Program-made: the position numbers and the translations under genes
Assembly: GCF_002250705.1 (NCBI RefSeq)
Contig: NZ_NMVP01000035.1
Coordinates: 124,001-188,000, forward strand
Reading direction: 5' to 3'
DNA: 64,000 nt
Source of the DNA: Enemella evansiae
Lineage (GTDB): Bacteria; Actinomycetota; Actinomycetes; Propionibacteriales; Propionibacteriaceae
Shown: in pieces, positions 48,431-58,200 of the stretch
Numbering within the stretch: the first letter of the stretch is position 1
Layout of the letters: every line of letters begins with the position of its first letter
The notes under the pieces: generated by a model
Told to the model about the DNA's origin: nothing
Database searches by the model: none
Seen by the model: the letters and a program-made list of their open reading frames with translations, nothing else

Positions 48431-48763
48431 TCAGTCCTTGATGTCCTCGCCGGTCTGCATGTCGATCTGATCGGTACGGGCGGCGGCCCGGCTCATCATC
48501 TGGGAGGCCACCGGGGCGGTGATCAGCTGGAACACCCCGGCCAGCGCGATCATCCCCAGCGCCGGTACCGAGCGCAGCCCGAGCGCGACACCGAAGAGCA
48601 CCAGCAGCACCCCGAGCACCTGCGGCTTGGTCGCCGCATGCATCCGGGACAGCAGATCGGGGAAGCGCAGCAGGCCGATCGCGGCGAGCAGGCAGAGCAG
48701 GGCGCCGGCGAGCAGGCAGAGCAGCGCCAGCAGGTCGATGATCGCTGCCACGGTGGGACTCAT
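48431..48763 (-). CDS. mnhG: Mrp antiporter subunit G
   Basis: A 110-residue, three-span MnhG/PhaG subunit. It contains the family segment AAIGLLRFPDLLSRMHAATKPQ and a hydrophilic tail. It is the last gene of the Mrp operon, its ATG overlapping the mnhF stop (ATGA). Required for assembly of the multi-subunit Na+(K+)/H+ antiporter in the membrane. Confidence 0.93.
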   Translation of the reverse strand: MSPTVAAIIDLLALLCLLAGALLCLLAAIGLLRFPDLLSRMHAATKPQVLGVLLVLFGVALGLRSVPALGMIALAGVFQLITAPVASQMMSRAAARTDQIDMQTGEDIKD

Positions 48764-49107
48764 CGCTCGGTGCTCCCTTCCTCGCTGCGGTCACCGGTCG
48801 ACCGGCCACCCGGGTCCTCGCTGCGGTCGGTGTCGCGGGCCACGAACCGGGCGACCGACACCGACCCGACGAAGGCGACCAGCGCCAGCGTGACGATGAT
48901 CGGCAGCGTGGTCTCGTGCCGGGCCAGGGTCGCCTCGGCGGCCACCGCGCAGATCAGGGTGGTCACCAGCACGTCGGTGGCCAGGGTCCGGTTCAACACC
49001 GACGGCCCCCGGATGATCCGGATCACCGTCAGCACCGCGGAGGTGAACAGCAGCACCCCGACGATCCAACCGACGATCACCTGCGCCTGGTCGACGAACT
49101 CGATCAT
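48760..49107 (-). CDS. mnhF: Mrp antiporter subunit F
   Basis: A 115-residue, three-span MnhF subunit. It has the conserved RIIRGPSVLNRTLATDVLVT block (about residues 31-50) and a Ser/Glu/Arg-rich C-terminal tail longer than usual. ATG 49107 is preferred over GTG 49110 because GGGAGG then lies 7 nt upstream. It shares one base with the mnhE stop (TGATG) and four with mnhG. Confidence 0.93.
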   Translation of the reverse strand: MIEFVDQAQVIVGWIVGVLLFTSAVLTVIRIIRGPSVLNRTLATDVLVTTLICAVAAEATLARHETTLPIIVTLALVAFVGSVSVARFVARDTDRSEDPGGRSTGDRSEEGSTER

Positions 49108-49658
49108 CACTGCACCTCCCGGGTCCAGGTGTCGTGGGCGCCACCGCAGCCCTCGGGAGCGGGCGCGCCGAACGCGCGGGCGACCTCGCGCTCGCGGCGG
49201 TGGATGTGCGCCACCTCGCGAGCCAGTCGCTCATCGTCGGTGTGGTCGATGAAGTGCACCAGCAGCTCGCTGCGTACCGGATCCAGATCCATCACCACCG
49301 AGCCGGGTACCAGCGAGGTGAGCTCGGCGACGACGGTGCGCCGGAAGTCGTCGTCATCGTGCAGATGCACCACCGCGATCCGGCCCGGTCGCAGCGGCGC
49401 CGGACGGACGGCCAGCCAGGCGACGTGCACGCTGGCGATGGTCAGCTCGCGCAGGAAGTTGCCGACCAGCCACAGCAGCGCCAGCGGCCGGATCCTGATC
49501 CGGCTCGCCGCGCGCGGCATCGGGAAGACCGCCAGCACGGTCGCGGCAACGAACAACCCGAGGAAGAAGGTGCCCCAGCTGGGCCGCCCCCAGAGCAGCA
49601 TCCAGACCGCGGTCAGCCCGAGCAGTGAGCCGAGCCGGATCTTGCGCAGGAACTTCAT
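49107..49658 (-). CDS. mnhE: Mrp antiporter subunit E
   Basis: A 183-residue MnhE subunit. Two or three N-terminal membrane spans (LGSLLGLTAVWMLLWGRPSW and WLVGNFLRELTIASVHVAWL) are followed by a cytoplasmic domain with TSLVPGSVVMDLDP, the usual TLTPGTxxxDxD element. The C-terminal tail is extended and hydrophilic. The ATG overlaps the mnhD stop (ATGA). Confidence 0.93.
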   Translation of the reverse strand: MKFLRKIRLGSLLGLTAVWMLLWGRPSWGTFFLGLFVAATVLAVFPMPRAASRIRIRPLALLWLVGNFLRELTIASVHVAWLAVRPAPLRPGRIAVVHLHDDDDFRRTVVAELTSLVPGSVVMDLDPVRSELLVHFIDHTDDERLAREVAHIHRREREVARAFGAPAPEGCGGAHDTWTREVQ

Positions 49659-51184
49659 CACTGGCCCCCCGTCCCGAGGACGGCGGTCAGATATGGCGTA
49701 CGCGCCAGCAGTTCCTGCGCGGCCCGGTCGGCGACCCCGTAGAGCGGACCGCCGAAGACGGTCAGCCCGAGACCGAACAGCACCAGCGCCAGGGTGGGCA
49801 CGATGACACCCGGGGTGAGCCGCCGGGCGCCACCGGCCACCGCCGGTACCGGTGCCCGCCAGAACGCCCGCGACCAGACGCGGGAGACGGCGTACAGGGT
49901 GAGCAGGCTGGTCAGCACCGACCCGGCCATCAGCAGGTACGCCAACCAGCCGCCCTGTTCGGCGCCGGCCTGCAGCAGACCGACCTTGCCGATGAACCCC
50001 GACAGCGGCGGGATGCCGGCCAGATTCATCGCGGGCACGAAGAACAGCACCGCGACCACCGGGGCGGTGACCAGCAGGCCGCCGAGTTTCTGCAGCGAGG
50101 TGGTGCCACGTTTCATCTCGATCAACCCGACCACCAGGAACAGGGTCGTCTGGATGGTGATGTGGTGGGCGACGTAGTAGATCGCGGCGCCGAGGCCGAT
50201 CACCGACCCCAGGGCGACACCGAAGAGCATGTAGCCGATGTGCGAGACCAGGGTGAAGGACAGCATCCGTTTGATGTCGTCCTGGGCGACCGCGCCCAGG
50301 ATGCCGACCAGCATGGTCAGCAGCGCCGCCCACATCAGCAGCGAGTTCAGTCGGTCGTCGGGGAAGAGCAGGGTCCGGGTGCGGATGATCGCATAGACAC
50401 CGACCTTGGTGAGCAGGCCGGCGAACACCGCGGTCACCGGTGCCGGGGCGGTCGGATAGGAATCCGGCAGCCAGCCGGACATCGGGAAGACCGCCGCCTT
50501 GATGCAGAAACCGAGCAGCAGCAGCGATTCCAGCAACAGCGTCGTCTGCGGCGAGAGGGTGTCCAACCGGCTCGCCACCCGCGCCAGGTTGACCGTGCCG
50601 GTCGCGCCGTAGACGAGCCCGATCGAGGTCAGGAAGACCAGCGAGGAGAGCAGGTTCACGATCACGTAGTTGATGCCGGCCCGGACCCGTTCCTCGGTGG
50701 CGCCCAGGGTGAGCAGCACGAAGCTCGCGAACAGCAGCATCTCGAAGCCCACGTAGAGGTGGAACAGGTCACCGGAGATGAAGGTGGTGGAGACGCCGGC
50801 GGACAGCACCAGCAGGGTGGGGTGGAAGATCGGCAGTGGGGCGCCGCCGTCGAACTCGTCGTCGGAGCGCCGGCCCTGGCCGGAGGAATAGAGCATCACC
50901 GCGAAGGTGACGACGGTGGAGATCAGCAGCATCAGCCCGGACAGCCGGTCCACCACCAGGGTGATGCCCTCATCCAGCGGCCAACCGCCGACCCGCACCA
51001 CCAGCGTACGCCGCTGATCGGCCGCCCAGAGCAGCGCCGCGGAGACCCCGACCACCGAGGCCAGCACGGTGCCGGAGATCCACCGCTGCAGGTGCTTGTG
51101 GGCGCCGGCGACCACGGTCGCACCGGCACCGCAGAGCGGCAGCACGACGACCAGCGGCACCAGGAACTCGAGGGTGAAGTTCAC
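49658..51184 (-). CDS. mnhD: Mrp antiporter subunit D
   Basis: A 508-residue proton-translocating subunit homologous to the NuoL/M/N antiporter-like proteins of complex I, with about 14 spans. Conserved features include the Glu in HLYVGFEMLLFASFVLL (TM5), Lys in CIKAAVFPMSGWLPDSYPTAPAPV (the Lys-Pro TM7-8 block) and Lys in GLLTKVGVYAI. It would form one of the two ion channels with MnhA. Coupled to mnhC and mnhE by 4-bp overlaps. Confidence 0.95.
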   Translation of the reverse strand: MNFTLEFLVPLVVVLPLCGAGATVVAGAHKHLQRWISGTVLASVVGVSAALLWAADQRRTLVVRVGGWPLDEGITLVVDRLSGLMLLISTVVTFAVMLYSSGQGRRSDDEFDGGAPLPIFHPTLLVLSAGVSTTFISGDLFHLYVGFEMLLFASFVLLTLGATEERVRAGINYVIVNLLSSLVFLTSIGLVYGATGTVNLARVASRLDTLSPQTTLLLESLLLLGFCIKAAVFPMSGWLPDSYPTAPAPVTAVFAGLLTKVGVYAIIRTRTLLFPDDRLNSLLMWAALLTMLVGILGAVAQDDIKRMLSFTLVSHIGYMLFGVALGSVIGLGAAIYYVAHHITIQTTLFLVVGLIEMKRGTTSLQKLGGLLVTAPVVAVLFFVPAMNLAGIPPLSGFIGKVGLLQAGAEQGGWLAYLLMAGSVLTSLLTLYAVSRVWSRAFWRAPVPAVAGGARRLTPGVIVPTLALVLFGLGLTVFGGPLYGVADRAAQELLARTPYLTAVLGTGGQ

Positions 51185-51624
51185 TTCTCGACCTCCTCGG
51201 TGTCCGGATCGGAGCTGTCGGTGAAATCGGAGTCGGACATGTCATTGGCGACGGCCCGGTCGTGGGTGCGGACACCCTCGTCGTCGTCGGCCACCTCATC
51301 GGTGTTGCGCAGCTGCCAGGAGCGGTGCGCCAGCGCCAGGAAGTAGGCCGTCACCGCGAGGGTGATCACGATCGCGGTCAGCACCATCGCCTGCGGCAGC
51401 GGGTCGCTGATCCCGCCGGGCCCGATCGGTGGATCGAGGTTGCTGCTGGACACGATCGGCGGCCGGCCGGGTGCCCCGGAGGCGACCATGAAGACCAGGT
51501 TGACGCCGTTGGAGACGAGCAGGACGCCGAGCAGCGAGCGGACCAGCGAGCGGGAGAGCAGCAGGGTGACACCGCAGGCGACGAGTACGCCGATCAGGAT
51601 GCAGAGGGTGAGGTTCGCGATCAT
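51181..51624 (-). CDS. mnhC: Mrp antiporter subunit C
   Basis: A 147-residue, three-span NuoK-like subunit. It shows LLLSRSLVRSLLGVLLVSNGVNLVF and the PLPQAMVLTAIVITLAVTAY segment characteristic of MnhC. The acidic C-terminal tail (DEVADDDEGV onward) is about 35 residues longer than the core. The start overlaps the mnhA stop by 4 bp. Confidence 0.95.
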   Translation of the reverse strand: MIANLTLCILIGVLVACGVTLLLSRSLVRSLLGVLLVSNGVNLVFMVASGAPGRPPIVSSSNLDPPIGPGGISDPLPQAMVLTAIVITLAVTAYFLALAHRSWQLRNTDEVADDDEGVRTHDRAVANDMSDSDFTDSSDPDTEEVEK

Positions 51625-54524
51625 CGACCGCCCCGCTCTCCGGCCAGCGGATCGCTGACCACCTGTCCGGCGTGGGTCGGGGCGATCTCGGAGTCCAGCC
51701 CGGAACCCAGCGAGCGCAGGATGTCCAGCATCAGCCCGATCACCACCAGATAGACGCCGATGTCGAAGAACATCGAGGTGACGAGTTTGACCTCACCGAT
51801 CAGCGGCACCTCGAAGATGAACGTCCAGGACTGCAGCACATCACCGCCGACCAGCATCGAGATCAACCCGAAACCGGCCGAGAGGAACAGGCCGATACCG
51901 AGCAGGGTGCCGGGCATCACCGGCAGCGCGGCGCGCAGCTCCTGGGCGCCACCGGCCAGATAGCGGATGGTCAGCGCCAGGCCGGCGACCAGACCGGCCG
52001 CGAAACCACCGCCGGGATCGTTGTGGCCGGTGAACAACAGGAACGCCGACCACACCATCACGGTGTGGAAGATCAGCCGGGTGACCACCTCGAGCAGCAG
52101 CGAGCGGTGCTCGGCGGGGGTGGCCCGGATCGCGGAGAGCCAGCCGAGGTCACCGGTGGTCATGCCGCGCCGCTCCTTGCGCCGGGTGCGGCTGCGGCGC
52201 AGCCGCTGGCGCAGCTCCCGCATCCGATCGCTCTGCTGGAAGATCAGCGAGGCGATACCGGTCGCGGCGACCAGCACCACCGAGATCTCGCCCATGGTGT
52301 CCCAGGCACGGATGTCGACCAGGATCACGTTGACGACGTTGTAGCCGCCGCCGAACTCGACCGAGCTGCGCGGCATCGTGACCGAGTCCGGGGTGGCGGT
52401 CCGGGCGGTGGCGGCGACCAGACTGGCGCCGGCGACGACCACCCCGGCCCCGACGCCGAGCAGGATCCGGCGCGGCCGCCCGCGGCGCTCCTCGCGGGTG
52501 TCGCGGAAGCGGCCGGTGAAGCGGCGCAGCACCAGGATGAAGACGACCACCGAGACGGTCTCCACCAGCAGCTGGGTGAGGGCCAGGTCGGGGGAGCCCT
52601 GCAACAGGAACAGCAGCGCCACCCCGTAACCGGTGACCCCGACCAGGAAGACCGCCCGGAATCGGCGGCGGGAGCGTACCGCCGCGATCGCCGCGATCGA
52701 GATGACGATCGCCACCGCGACCTGGGCCGGGGTGTCGAACCAGCGCACCGGCCGATCGGGGCCGGACAGCGCGCCGTTGAGCGCGCGGACCATCGCCGCA
52801 CCCGGGCCGACCAGCAGCACCACCAGGATCAGCGAGAGCGACAGCGGCAGCGAGCCGCGGTGCAGCAGGCCGGTCACCTCGAGCGAGATCCGGTCCAGTC
52901 CGCGCATCACGAGCCGGTACGCCGACACCGCGGCCGGCGGATGGGGCAGCGCCTTCTGCACGGCCTCCACCCGGCTGCGCAGCGCGAACAGCCCGGCACC
53001 CAGTGCCAGGGTCACCAGCGACAGCAGCAGGCCGAGGTTGAGCCCGGGCCACAGCTCCAGATGCACGGTGTAGGCCGTGGGCGCGAGCAGGTCGACCCAG
53101 CCGGCGAACCAGGGCTCGGCCTCGGAGGCGAAGGGTGCGAGCACCAGACTGGCGGCGCCGAGCAGCACCGGTACCGCGGTGACCACCCACGGGTTGGCAT
53201 GCGGTTCGGCCATCTCGGCCGCACCCGCGCGCGCCGGGCCCCAGGCGCCCCAGACGAAGCGGGCGCTGTAGCCGAAGGTGAGCACCGATCCGGTCACCAC
53301 CGCGATCAGCAGCGGCAGCGCCCACGGGCCGGGCTCGTTCAACAGGGCGGCGTAGGCGGCCTCCTTGGAGACGAAGCCGAGCAGCGGCGGTACGCCGGCC
53401 ATCGAGGCGGCGGCGAGGGTGGAGGCGACCGCGAGCACCGGCATCCGGCGGCGCAGGTTGTCCAGGATCCGCAGATCCCGGGTCCCGGTGGCGTGGTCGA
53501 TGGCGCCGACGGTGAGGAACAGGCAGGCCTTGAAGATCGAGTGGGTGAGCAGCATCGCGATGCCGGCCAGCGCCAGATTCTTGGTGCCGCCGCCCACCAG
53601 CAGCACCAGGAAACCGAGCTGGCTGACCGTGCCGTAGGCGAGCAACAGCTTCAGGTCGAACTGCCGCAGCGCGCGGTAGCCGCCGATCAGCAGGGTCGCC
53701 GCGCCGAGCCCGAAGACGACTGGGTGCCAGACCGGCATGGTGGCGTACCCGGGTGCGAGCCGGGCGACCAGATAGACACCGGCCTTCACCATCGCGGCGG
53801 CGTGCAGGTACGCCGAGACCGGCGTCGGGGCGGCCATCGCACCCGGCAGCCAGAAGTGGAAGGGGACCAGCGCGGACTTGCTGATCGCGCCCACCAGCAC
53901 GAGCACGATCGCGACCTGCACCACCGCGGTCGGCTCGGGCGGGCTGGCGAGCAGTTCGCTGAGCCGGTAGGAGCCGCCGGCGAGGCCGAGCAGGACCAGC
54001 CCGACGAGCATCGACAGGCCACCGAAGGTGGTCACCACCAGGGCCATGGTGGCCGCCCGGCGGGAGTCCTCCTGCTCGCTGAAATGACCGACCAGCAGAT
54101 AGGAGAGCACCGTGGTGAGCTCCCAGAAGAGGTAGAGCAGCAGCAGGTTGTCGCTCCAGACCAGACCGAGCATCGCACCGGCGAAGGCGGCCAGGTGGAC
54201 ACCGAAGCGGTCCAGACCCGGTTCGTCGTCGGTGAAGTAACCCGCGCAGTAGGCCAGCACCAGCAGCCCGATCACCGAGATCACCAGGGTGAGCAGCCAG
54301 GACAGGGTGTCCATCCGCAGCTGGATCGTCAGGTCGATACCCGGGACCCAGGCGAAGGTCTGCTCCAGCGCACCCTCGCGTACCCGGCCCGCCTGCAGCA
54401 GGGCCCAACCGGCGGTCACCGCACTCGGCAGTGCCAACACCCAGAACGCCCGGCGGCCCAGCAGGCGCACCAGGGCCGGGGAGGACGCGGCCACTACGAA
54501 GTGGACGATCAGGAGTGTCAGCAA
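51621..54524 (-). CDS. mnhA: Mrp antiporter subunit A fused to subunit B
   Basis: A 967-residue protein. Residues 1 to about 780 are MnhA, a NuoL-like channel with WELTTVLSYLLVGHF, ISKSALVPFHFWLPGAMAAP and the following VSAYLHAAAMVKAGVYL. A NuoJ-like module includes QGSPDLALTQLLVETVSVVVF. Residues from about 815 to 955 match MnhB (LIFHTVMVWSAFLLFTGHND, PGGGFAAGLVAG). Fusion explains why no separate mnhB is present. With C-G the operon is complete and encodes a Na+(K+)/H+ antiporter for pH and salt homeostasis. Divergent from a TetR gene. No Shine-Dalgarno is clear at the ATG. Confidence 0.95.
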   Translation of the reverse strand: MLTLLIVHFVVAASSPALVRLLGRRAFWVLALPSAVTAGWALLQAGRVREGALEQTFAWVPGIDLTIQLRMDTLSWLLTLVISVIGLLVLAYCAGYFTDDEPGLDRFGVHLAAFAGAMLGLVWSDNLLLLYLFWELTTVLSYLLVGHFSEQEDSRRAATMALVVTTFGGLSMLVGLVLLGLAGGSYRLSELLASPPEPTAVVQVAIVLVLVGAISKSALVPFHFWLPGAMAAPTPVSAYLHAAAMVKAGVYLVARLAPGYATMPVWHPVVFGLGAATLLIGGYRALRQFDLKLLLAYGTVSQLGFLVLLVGGGTKNLALAGIAMLLTHSIFKACLFLTVGAIDHATGTRDLRILDNLRRRMPVLAVASTLAAASMAGVPPLLGFVSKEAAYAALLNEPGPWALPLLIAVVTGSVLTFGYSARFVWGAWGPARAGAAEMAEPHANPWVVTAVPVLLGAASLVLAPFASEAEPWFAGWVDLLAPTAYTVHLELWPGLNLGLLLSLVTLALGAGLFALRSRVEAVQKALPHPPAAVSAYRLVMRGLDRISLEVTGLLHRGSLPLSLSLILVVLLVGPGAAMVRALNGALSGPDRPVRWFDTPAQVAVAIVISIAAIAAVRSRRRFRAVFLVGVTGYGVALLFLLQGSPDLALTQLLVETVSVVVFILVLRRFTGRFRDTREERRGRPRRILLGVGAGVVVAGASLVAATARTATPDSVTMPRSSVEFGGGYNVVNVILVDIRAWDTMGEISVVLVAATGIASLIFQQSDRMRELRQRLRRSRTRRKERRGMTTGDLGWLSAIRATPAEHRSLLLEVVTRLIFHTVMVWSAFLLFTGHNDPGGGFAAGLVAGLALTIRYLAGGAQELRAALPVMPGTLLGIGLFLSAGFGLISMLVGGDVLQSWTFIFEVPLIGEVKLVTSMFFDIGVYLVVIGLMLDILRSLGSGLDSEIAPTHAGQVVSDPLAGERGGR

Positions 54525-54571
54525 GGGCCCGCCTGGTCGATGGGTGAGATGGATGCGTGGTGGATCATCCG

Positions 54572-54602
54572 CATTCTACAGAATGTCGACAGCGCTTCTG
54601 AA
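54572..54602 (-). promoter_or_regulatory. Candidate mnh operon promoter overlapped by an inverted repeat
   Basis: On the minus strand, TTCAGA (54597-54602), an 18-bp spacer and TAGAAT (54573-54578). The -10 lies inside the perfect inverted repeat CATTCT-AC-AGAATG (54572-54585), so a repressor there would block the polymerase. Confidence 0.45.
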
Positions 54603-54611
54603 CCACTGGGG

Positions 54612-54626
54612 TGTACCATCGGTACA
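54612..54626. promoter_or_regulatory. Inverted repeat at the TetR start codon, with leaderless -10
   Basis: TGTACC-ATC-GGTACA, perfect 6-bp arms, runs into the A of the ATG at 54626. TACCAT (54614-54619) within it ends 6 nt before that ATG, as a leaderless -10 would. This fits TetR autorepression. Confidence 0.6.
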
Positions 54627-55207
54627 TGCCGTTGCCGCGATTCTCCCGGCTGCCCGAGGCGAAGCGGGCGGCGATCCTCACCGTCGCCGCCCGACACTTC
54701 GCCACCGACGGACCCGAGACCGCCTCCTACAACGCGATCCTGGCCGAGGCCGGCATCTCCAAGGCCTCGGCGTATCAGTACTTCGACTCCCGCGCCGACC
54801 TGCTCGAGGCGGTGCTGCACGAGGTGGCCGGTGATCTGCTCGGGGTGCTCGGGGTGTGGCGGCCCAGCCGCGACGCCGCGGACTTCGCGGAGCAGTGGCG
54901 GGCCGGGGCGACCCGGTTGGCCGAGGCGCTGCGCGGCGATGAGGTGTTGCTGGCGCTGGCGCCGCACTGCCTGGCCCGCGGGGTGTCGGGGGAGGGGCCG
55001 CGGGTCTGGATGACCGCGCTGATCGCCGACGGCCAACGGATCGGGGTGGTCCGCGATGATCTGGACACCGGCCTGCTGATCGACGTCAGCCTGGCCGTGC
55101 TCACCGAGATCGACCGCTGGGCGTTGGCCGAGCTGGCCGCCGGCCGGGAACCGGATCCGGATGCGGCGTACGCCCTGCTGGATTCGCTGTGGCGGAATGG
55201 GGCCTGA
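54626..55207 (+). CDS. TetR-family regulator divergent from the Mrp operon
   Basis: A 193-residue TetR protein. The HTH domain is at about 12-58 (ILTVAARHFATDGPETASYNAI then LAEAGISKASAYQYFDSRADLL). The C-terminal domain is helical. ATG 54626 matches the usual short N terminus; in-frame GTG 54611 would begin inside the operator and has no ribosome-binding site. It lies 101 bp from mnhA in divergent orientation with two different inverted repeats between them, so it may repress itself and the antiporter operon. The signal is unknown. Confidence 0.9.
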   Translation: MPLPRFSRLPEAKRAAILTVAARHFATDGPETASYNAILAEAGISKASAYQYFDSRADLLEAVLHEVAGDLLGVLGVWRPSRDAADFAEQWRAGATRLAEALRGDEVLLALAPHCLARGVSGEGPRVWMTALIADGQRIGVVRDDLDTGLLIDVSLAVLTEIDRWALAELAAGREPDPDAAYALLDSLWRNGA

Positions 55208-55274
55208 TCTCCGGCGACGCCGGCCCGCTGAGGGGGCCTGCCCGGTGCTGGAATTCCGGCTGGGGGTGAGCGAG

Positions 55275-55280
55275 TAGCCT
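55275..55280 (+). promoter_or_regulatory. -10 hexamer of a probable leaderless transcript (mfd)
   Basis: TAGCCT, a 6-nt gap (GTTCCG) and the GTG at 55287. Confidence 0.5.
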
Positions 55281-55286
55281 GTTCCG

Positions 55287-58200
55287 GTGACCCTTCCGGG
55301 ACTGGTCCAGCTCGTTGGCACCGACCCCGCCGTCGCTGAGGTCAGCGATGGCGCGCGCTCGCGTACCCTCTCGGCCGCCGATGTCACCGCCCCGCCCGCG
55401 CTGCGGCCCTTCCTCGCCGCGCTGCTGTCGGAGACCCGCACGGTGCTGCTGGTGACCGCCACCTATCGCGAGGCGGAGAACCTGACCACCGCCATCGGCG
55501 CGGTGCTCGGTGAGGACCAGGTCGCCTACTATCCGGCCTGGGAGACGCTGCCGCACGAGCGGCTCAGCCCGCGCTCGGACACCGTCGGGCGACGGTTGTC
55601 GGTGCTGCGTCGGCTGGTGGATCCGGATGCGCGGCCCCGGGTGGTGGTCGCCCCGGTCCGCGCGGTGCTGCAGCCGCAGGTGAAGGGGCTGGCCGAGCTC
55701 ACCCCGGTCCGGATCGTGGCCGGTGAGGACTTCGATCTCGGCGACCTGGCGACGGCGCTGGTCGGCGCCGCCTACCACCGGGTCGACCTGGTGGAGCGGC
55801 GCGGCGAGTTCGCGGTCCGCGGCGGCATCGTCGATATTTTCCCACCCACGTTGGAACATCCGGTGCGGATCGACTTCTTCGGGGACACCGTCGAGGAGAT
55901 CCGGCACTTCACCGTGGCCGACCAGCGCTCCACCGACCTGGTGCTGAGCGAGGTCGTCGCCGACCCCTGCCGGGAGCTGCTGCTCGACGACACGGTGCGT
56001 GCCAGGGCCGCGACGCTCGCGGAGCAGCATCCGGAGCTGGCCGAGATGCTCGAGCCGATGGCCCAGGGCCATGCGGTCGAGGGCATGGAGGCGCTCGCCC
56101 CGGTCCTGGTGGACGGGATGGAACTGCTCGTCGATGTGCTGCCCGCCGACGCCCTGATCGCGGTCTGCGATCCGGAACTCGTCCGCGGCCGGGCCGGCGA
56201 CCTGGTCACCACCAGCGAGGAATTCCTGCAGGCCTCCTGGGCGGCGGCGGCCGGGGGCGGCCGCGCCCCGATCGATCTGGGCGCCTCGGCGTACCGGACC
56301 CTGGCCGATGTCCGCCATGCCGCGCTCGCCAACGGGCAGGCCTGGTGGTCGCTGTCCCAGTACAGCGCCGGGCCGGATGCCGGGCCGAGCGAGCCGATGC
56401 GGACTGAGGACGGCGAGATCATCGACCTCTCCTCGGCGCTGGACAATTCAACCCGGGCAGGGAATGCGACGATCCCGACCTTCACGGTCGCCGCCCATGC
56501 CACCGAGTCCTGGCGCGGGGACACCGAGGCCGCGGTGGCCGCGATCAAGCAGGCGATGGCCGACGGCTGGCGGGTGGTGCTGATCGCCGAGGGCAAGGGC
56601 ATGGTCAAGCGGATGGTGGAGATCCTGCGCGAGCAGGAGATCGGCACCAAGGCGGTCCGGGTGCTGAACAAGCCGCCGGCTGCCGACCTGGTCACCGTCG
56701 CGCTGGCCGAGCTGCCGCACGGGTTCCGGCTGGATTCGGCGAAGCTGGCGGTCTGGACCTCCGGTGATCTGTCCGGTCGCGGTCCCGCGGACAAGTCGCT
56801 GCGCCGGATGCCGAGTCGCCGGAAGAACCAGATCGACCCGCTGGAGCTGACCGCCGGGGATCCGGTGGTGCACGAGCAGCACGGCGTGGGCCGCTATGTG
56901 GAGATGATCCAGCGGGCGGCGAAGGGCTCGGACTCGGTGCGGGAATATCTGGTCGTCGAGTACGCCCCCTCCAAGCGCGGGCAGCCGGGGGACCGGCTGT
57001 TCGTGCCGATGGACCAGCTGCATCTGTTGTCGCGTTACGTCGGTGGCGAGAATCCCAGCCTGGACAGGATGGGCGGCGCCGACTGGCATCGCCGCAAGGG
57101 CCGGGCGAAGAAGGCGGTCAAGGAGATCGCCGCGGAGCTGATCAAGTTGTACGCCGCCCGCCAGGCCTCCCGTGGGCATGCGTTCGCCACCGACACCCCG
57201 TGGCAGCGGGAACTCGAGGATGCCTTCGCCTATGTGGAGACCCCCGACCAGTTGGGCGCGATCTCCGAGGTCAAACACGACATGGAACAGGTCGTGCCGA
57301 TGGACCGGCTGATCTGTGGGGACGTCGGTTATGGCAAGACCGAGATCGCGGTGCGGGCCGCGTTCAAGGCCGTCCAGGACGGCAAGCAGGTCGCGGTGCT
57401 GGTGCCGACCACGATCCTGGTGCAGCAGCATGCGAACACCTTCGCCGAGCGGTACGCGGGCTTCCCGATCCGGGTCGCGCAGTTGTCGCGATTCCAGTCG
57501 GAGAAGGAATCCCGCGAGGTGAAGGAGGCGGTGAAGGCCGGCAAGGTCGATGTCGTCGTCGGCACCCACCGGTTGCTGTCCGGTGAGGTCGAGTTCTCTG
57601 ACGTCGGGCTGGTGATCATCGACGAGGAACAGCGGTTCGGGGTGGAGCACAAGGAGGCGCTGAAGAAGCTGCGGTTGAACGTCGATGTGCTGGCCATGTC
57701 GGCGACCCCGATCCCGCGGACCCTGGAGATGGCGGTCACCGGCATCCGGGAGATGTCCACCATCGCCACCCCGCCCGAGGAACGGCATCCGGTGCTCACC
57801 TTTGTCGGGCCCTACGACCGGGCCCAGGTCGGTGCGGCGATCCGCCGTGAGCTGATGCGCGAGGGCCAGGTCTTCTACATCCACAACCGGGTGCAGTCGA
57901 TCGAGAAGGTGGCCGGCCAGTTGCGCGAACTGGTGCCGGAGGCCCGGGTGGTCACCGCACACGGTCAGATGGGGGAGCACAAGCTGGAGCAGGTGATGCT
58001 CGACTTCGCCGACCGCAAGGCCGATGTGCTGGTCTGCACCACGATCGTCGAGGCGGGACTGGACATCTCGAGTGCGAACACGCTGATCATCGAGCGGGCG
58101 GACCTGCTCGGGCTGTCCCAGCTGCACCAGTTGCGCGGCCGGGTCGGCCGGAGCCGGGAGCGCGGTTATGCGTACCTGCTGTATCCGCCGGAGAAGCCGC

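Noticed and set aside
51672..55013. Very long plus-strand open frame opposite the mnh operon
   Set aside because: Composition is Gly/Gln/Arg/Asp-rich without any domain, and it lies opposite clear MnhA-type protein. It is a GC-bias shadow frame.
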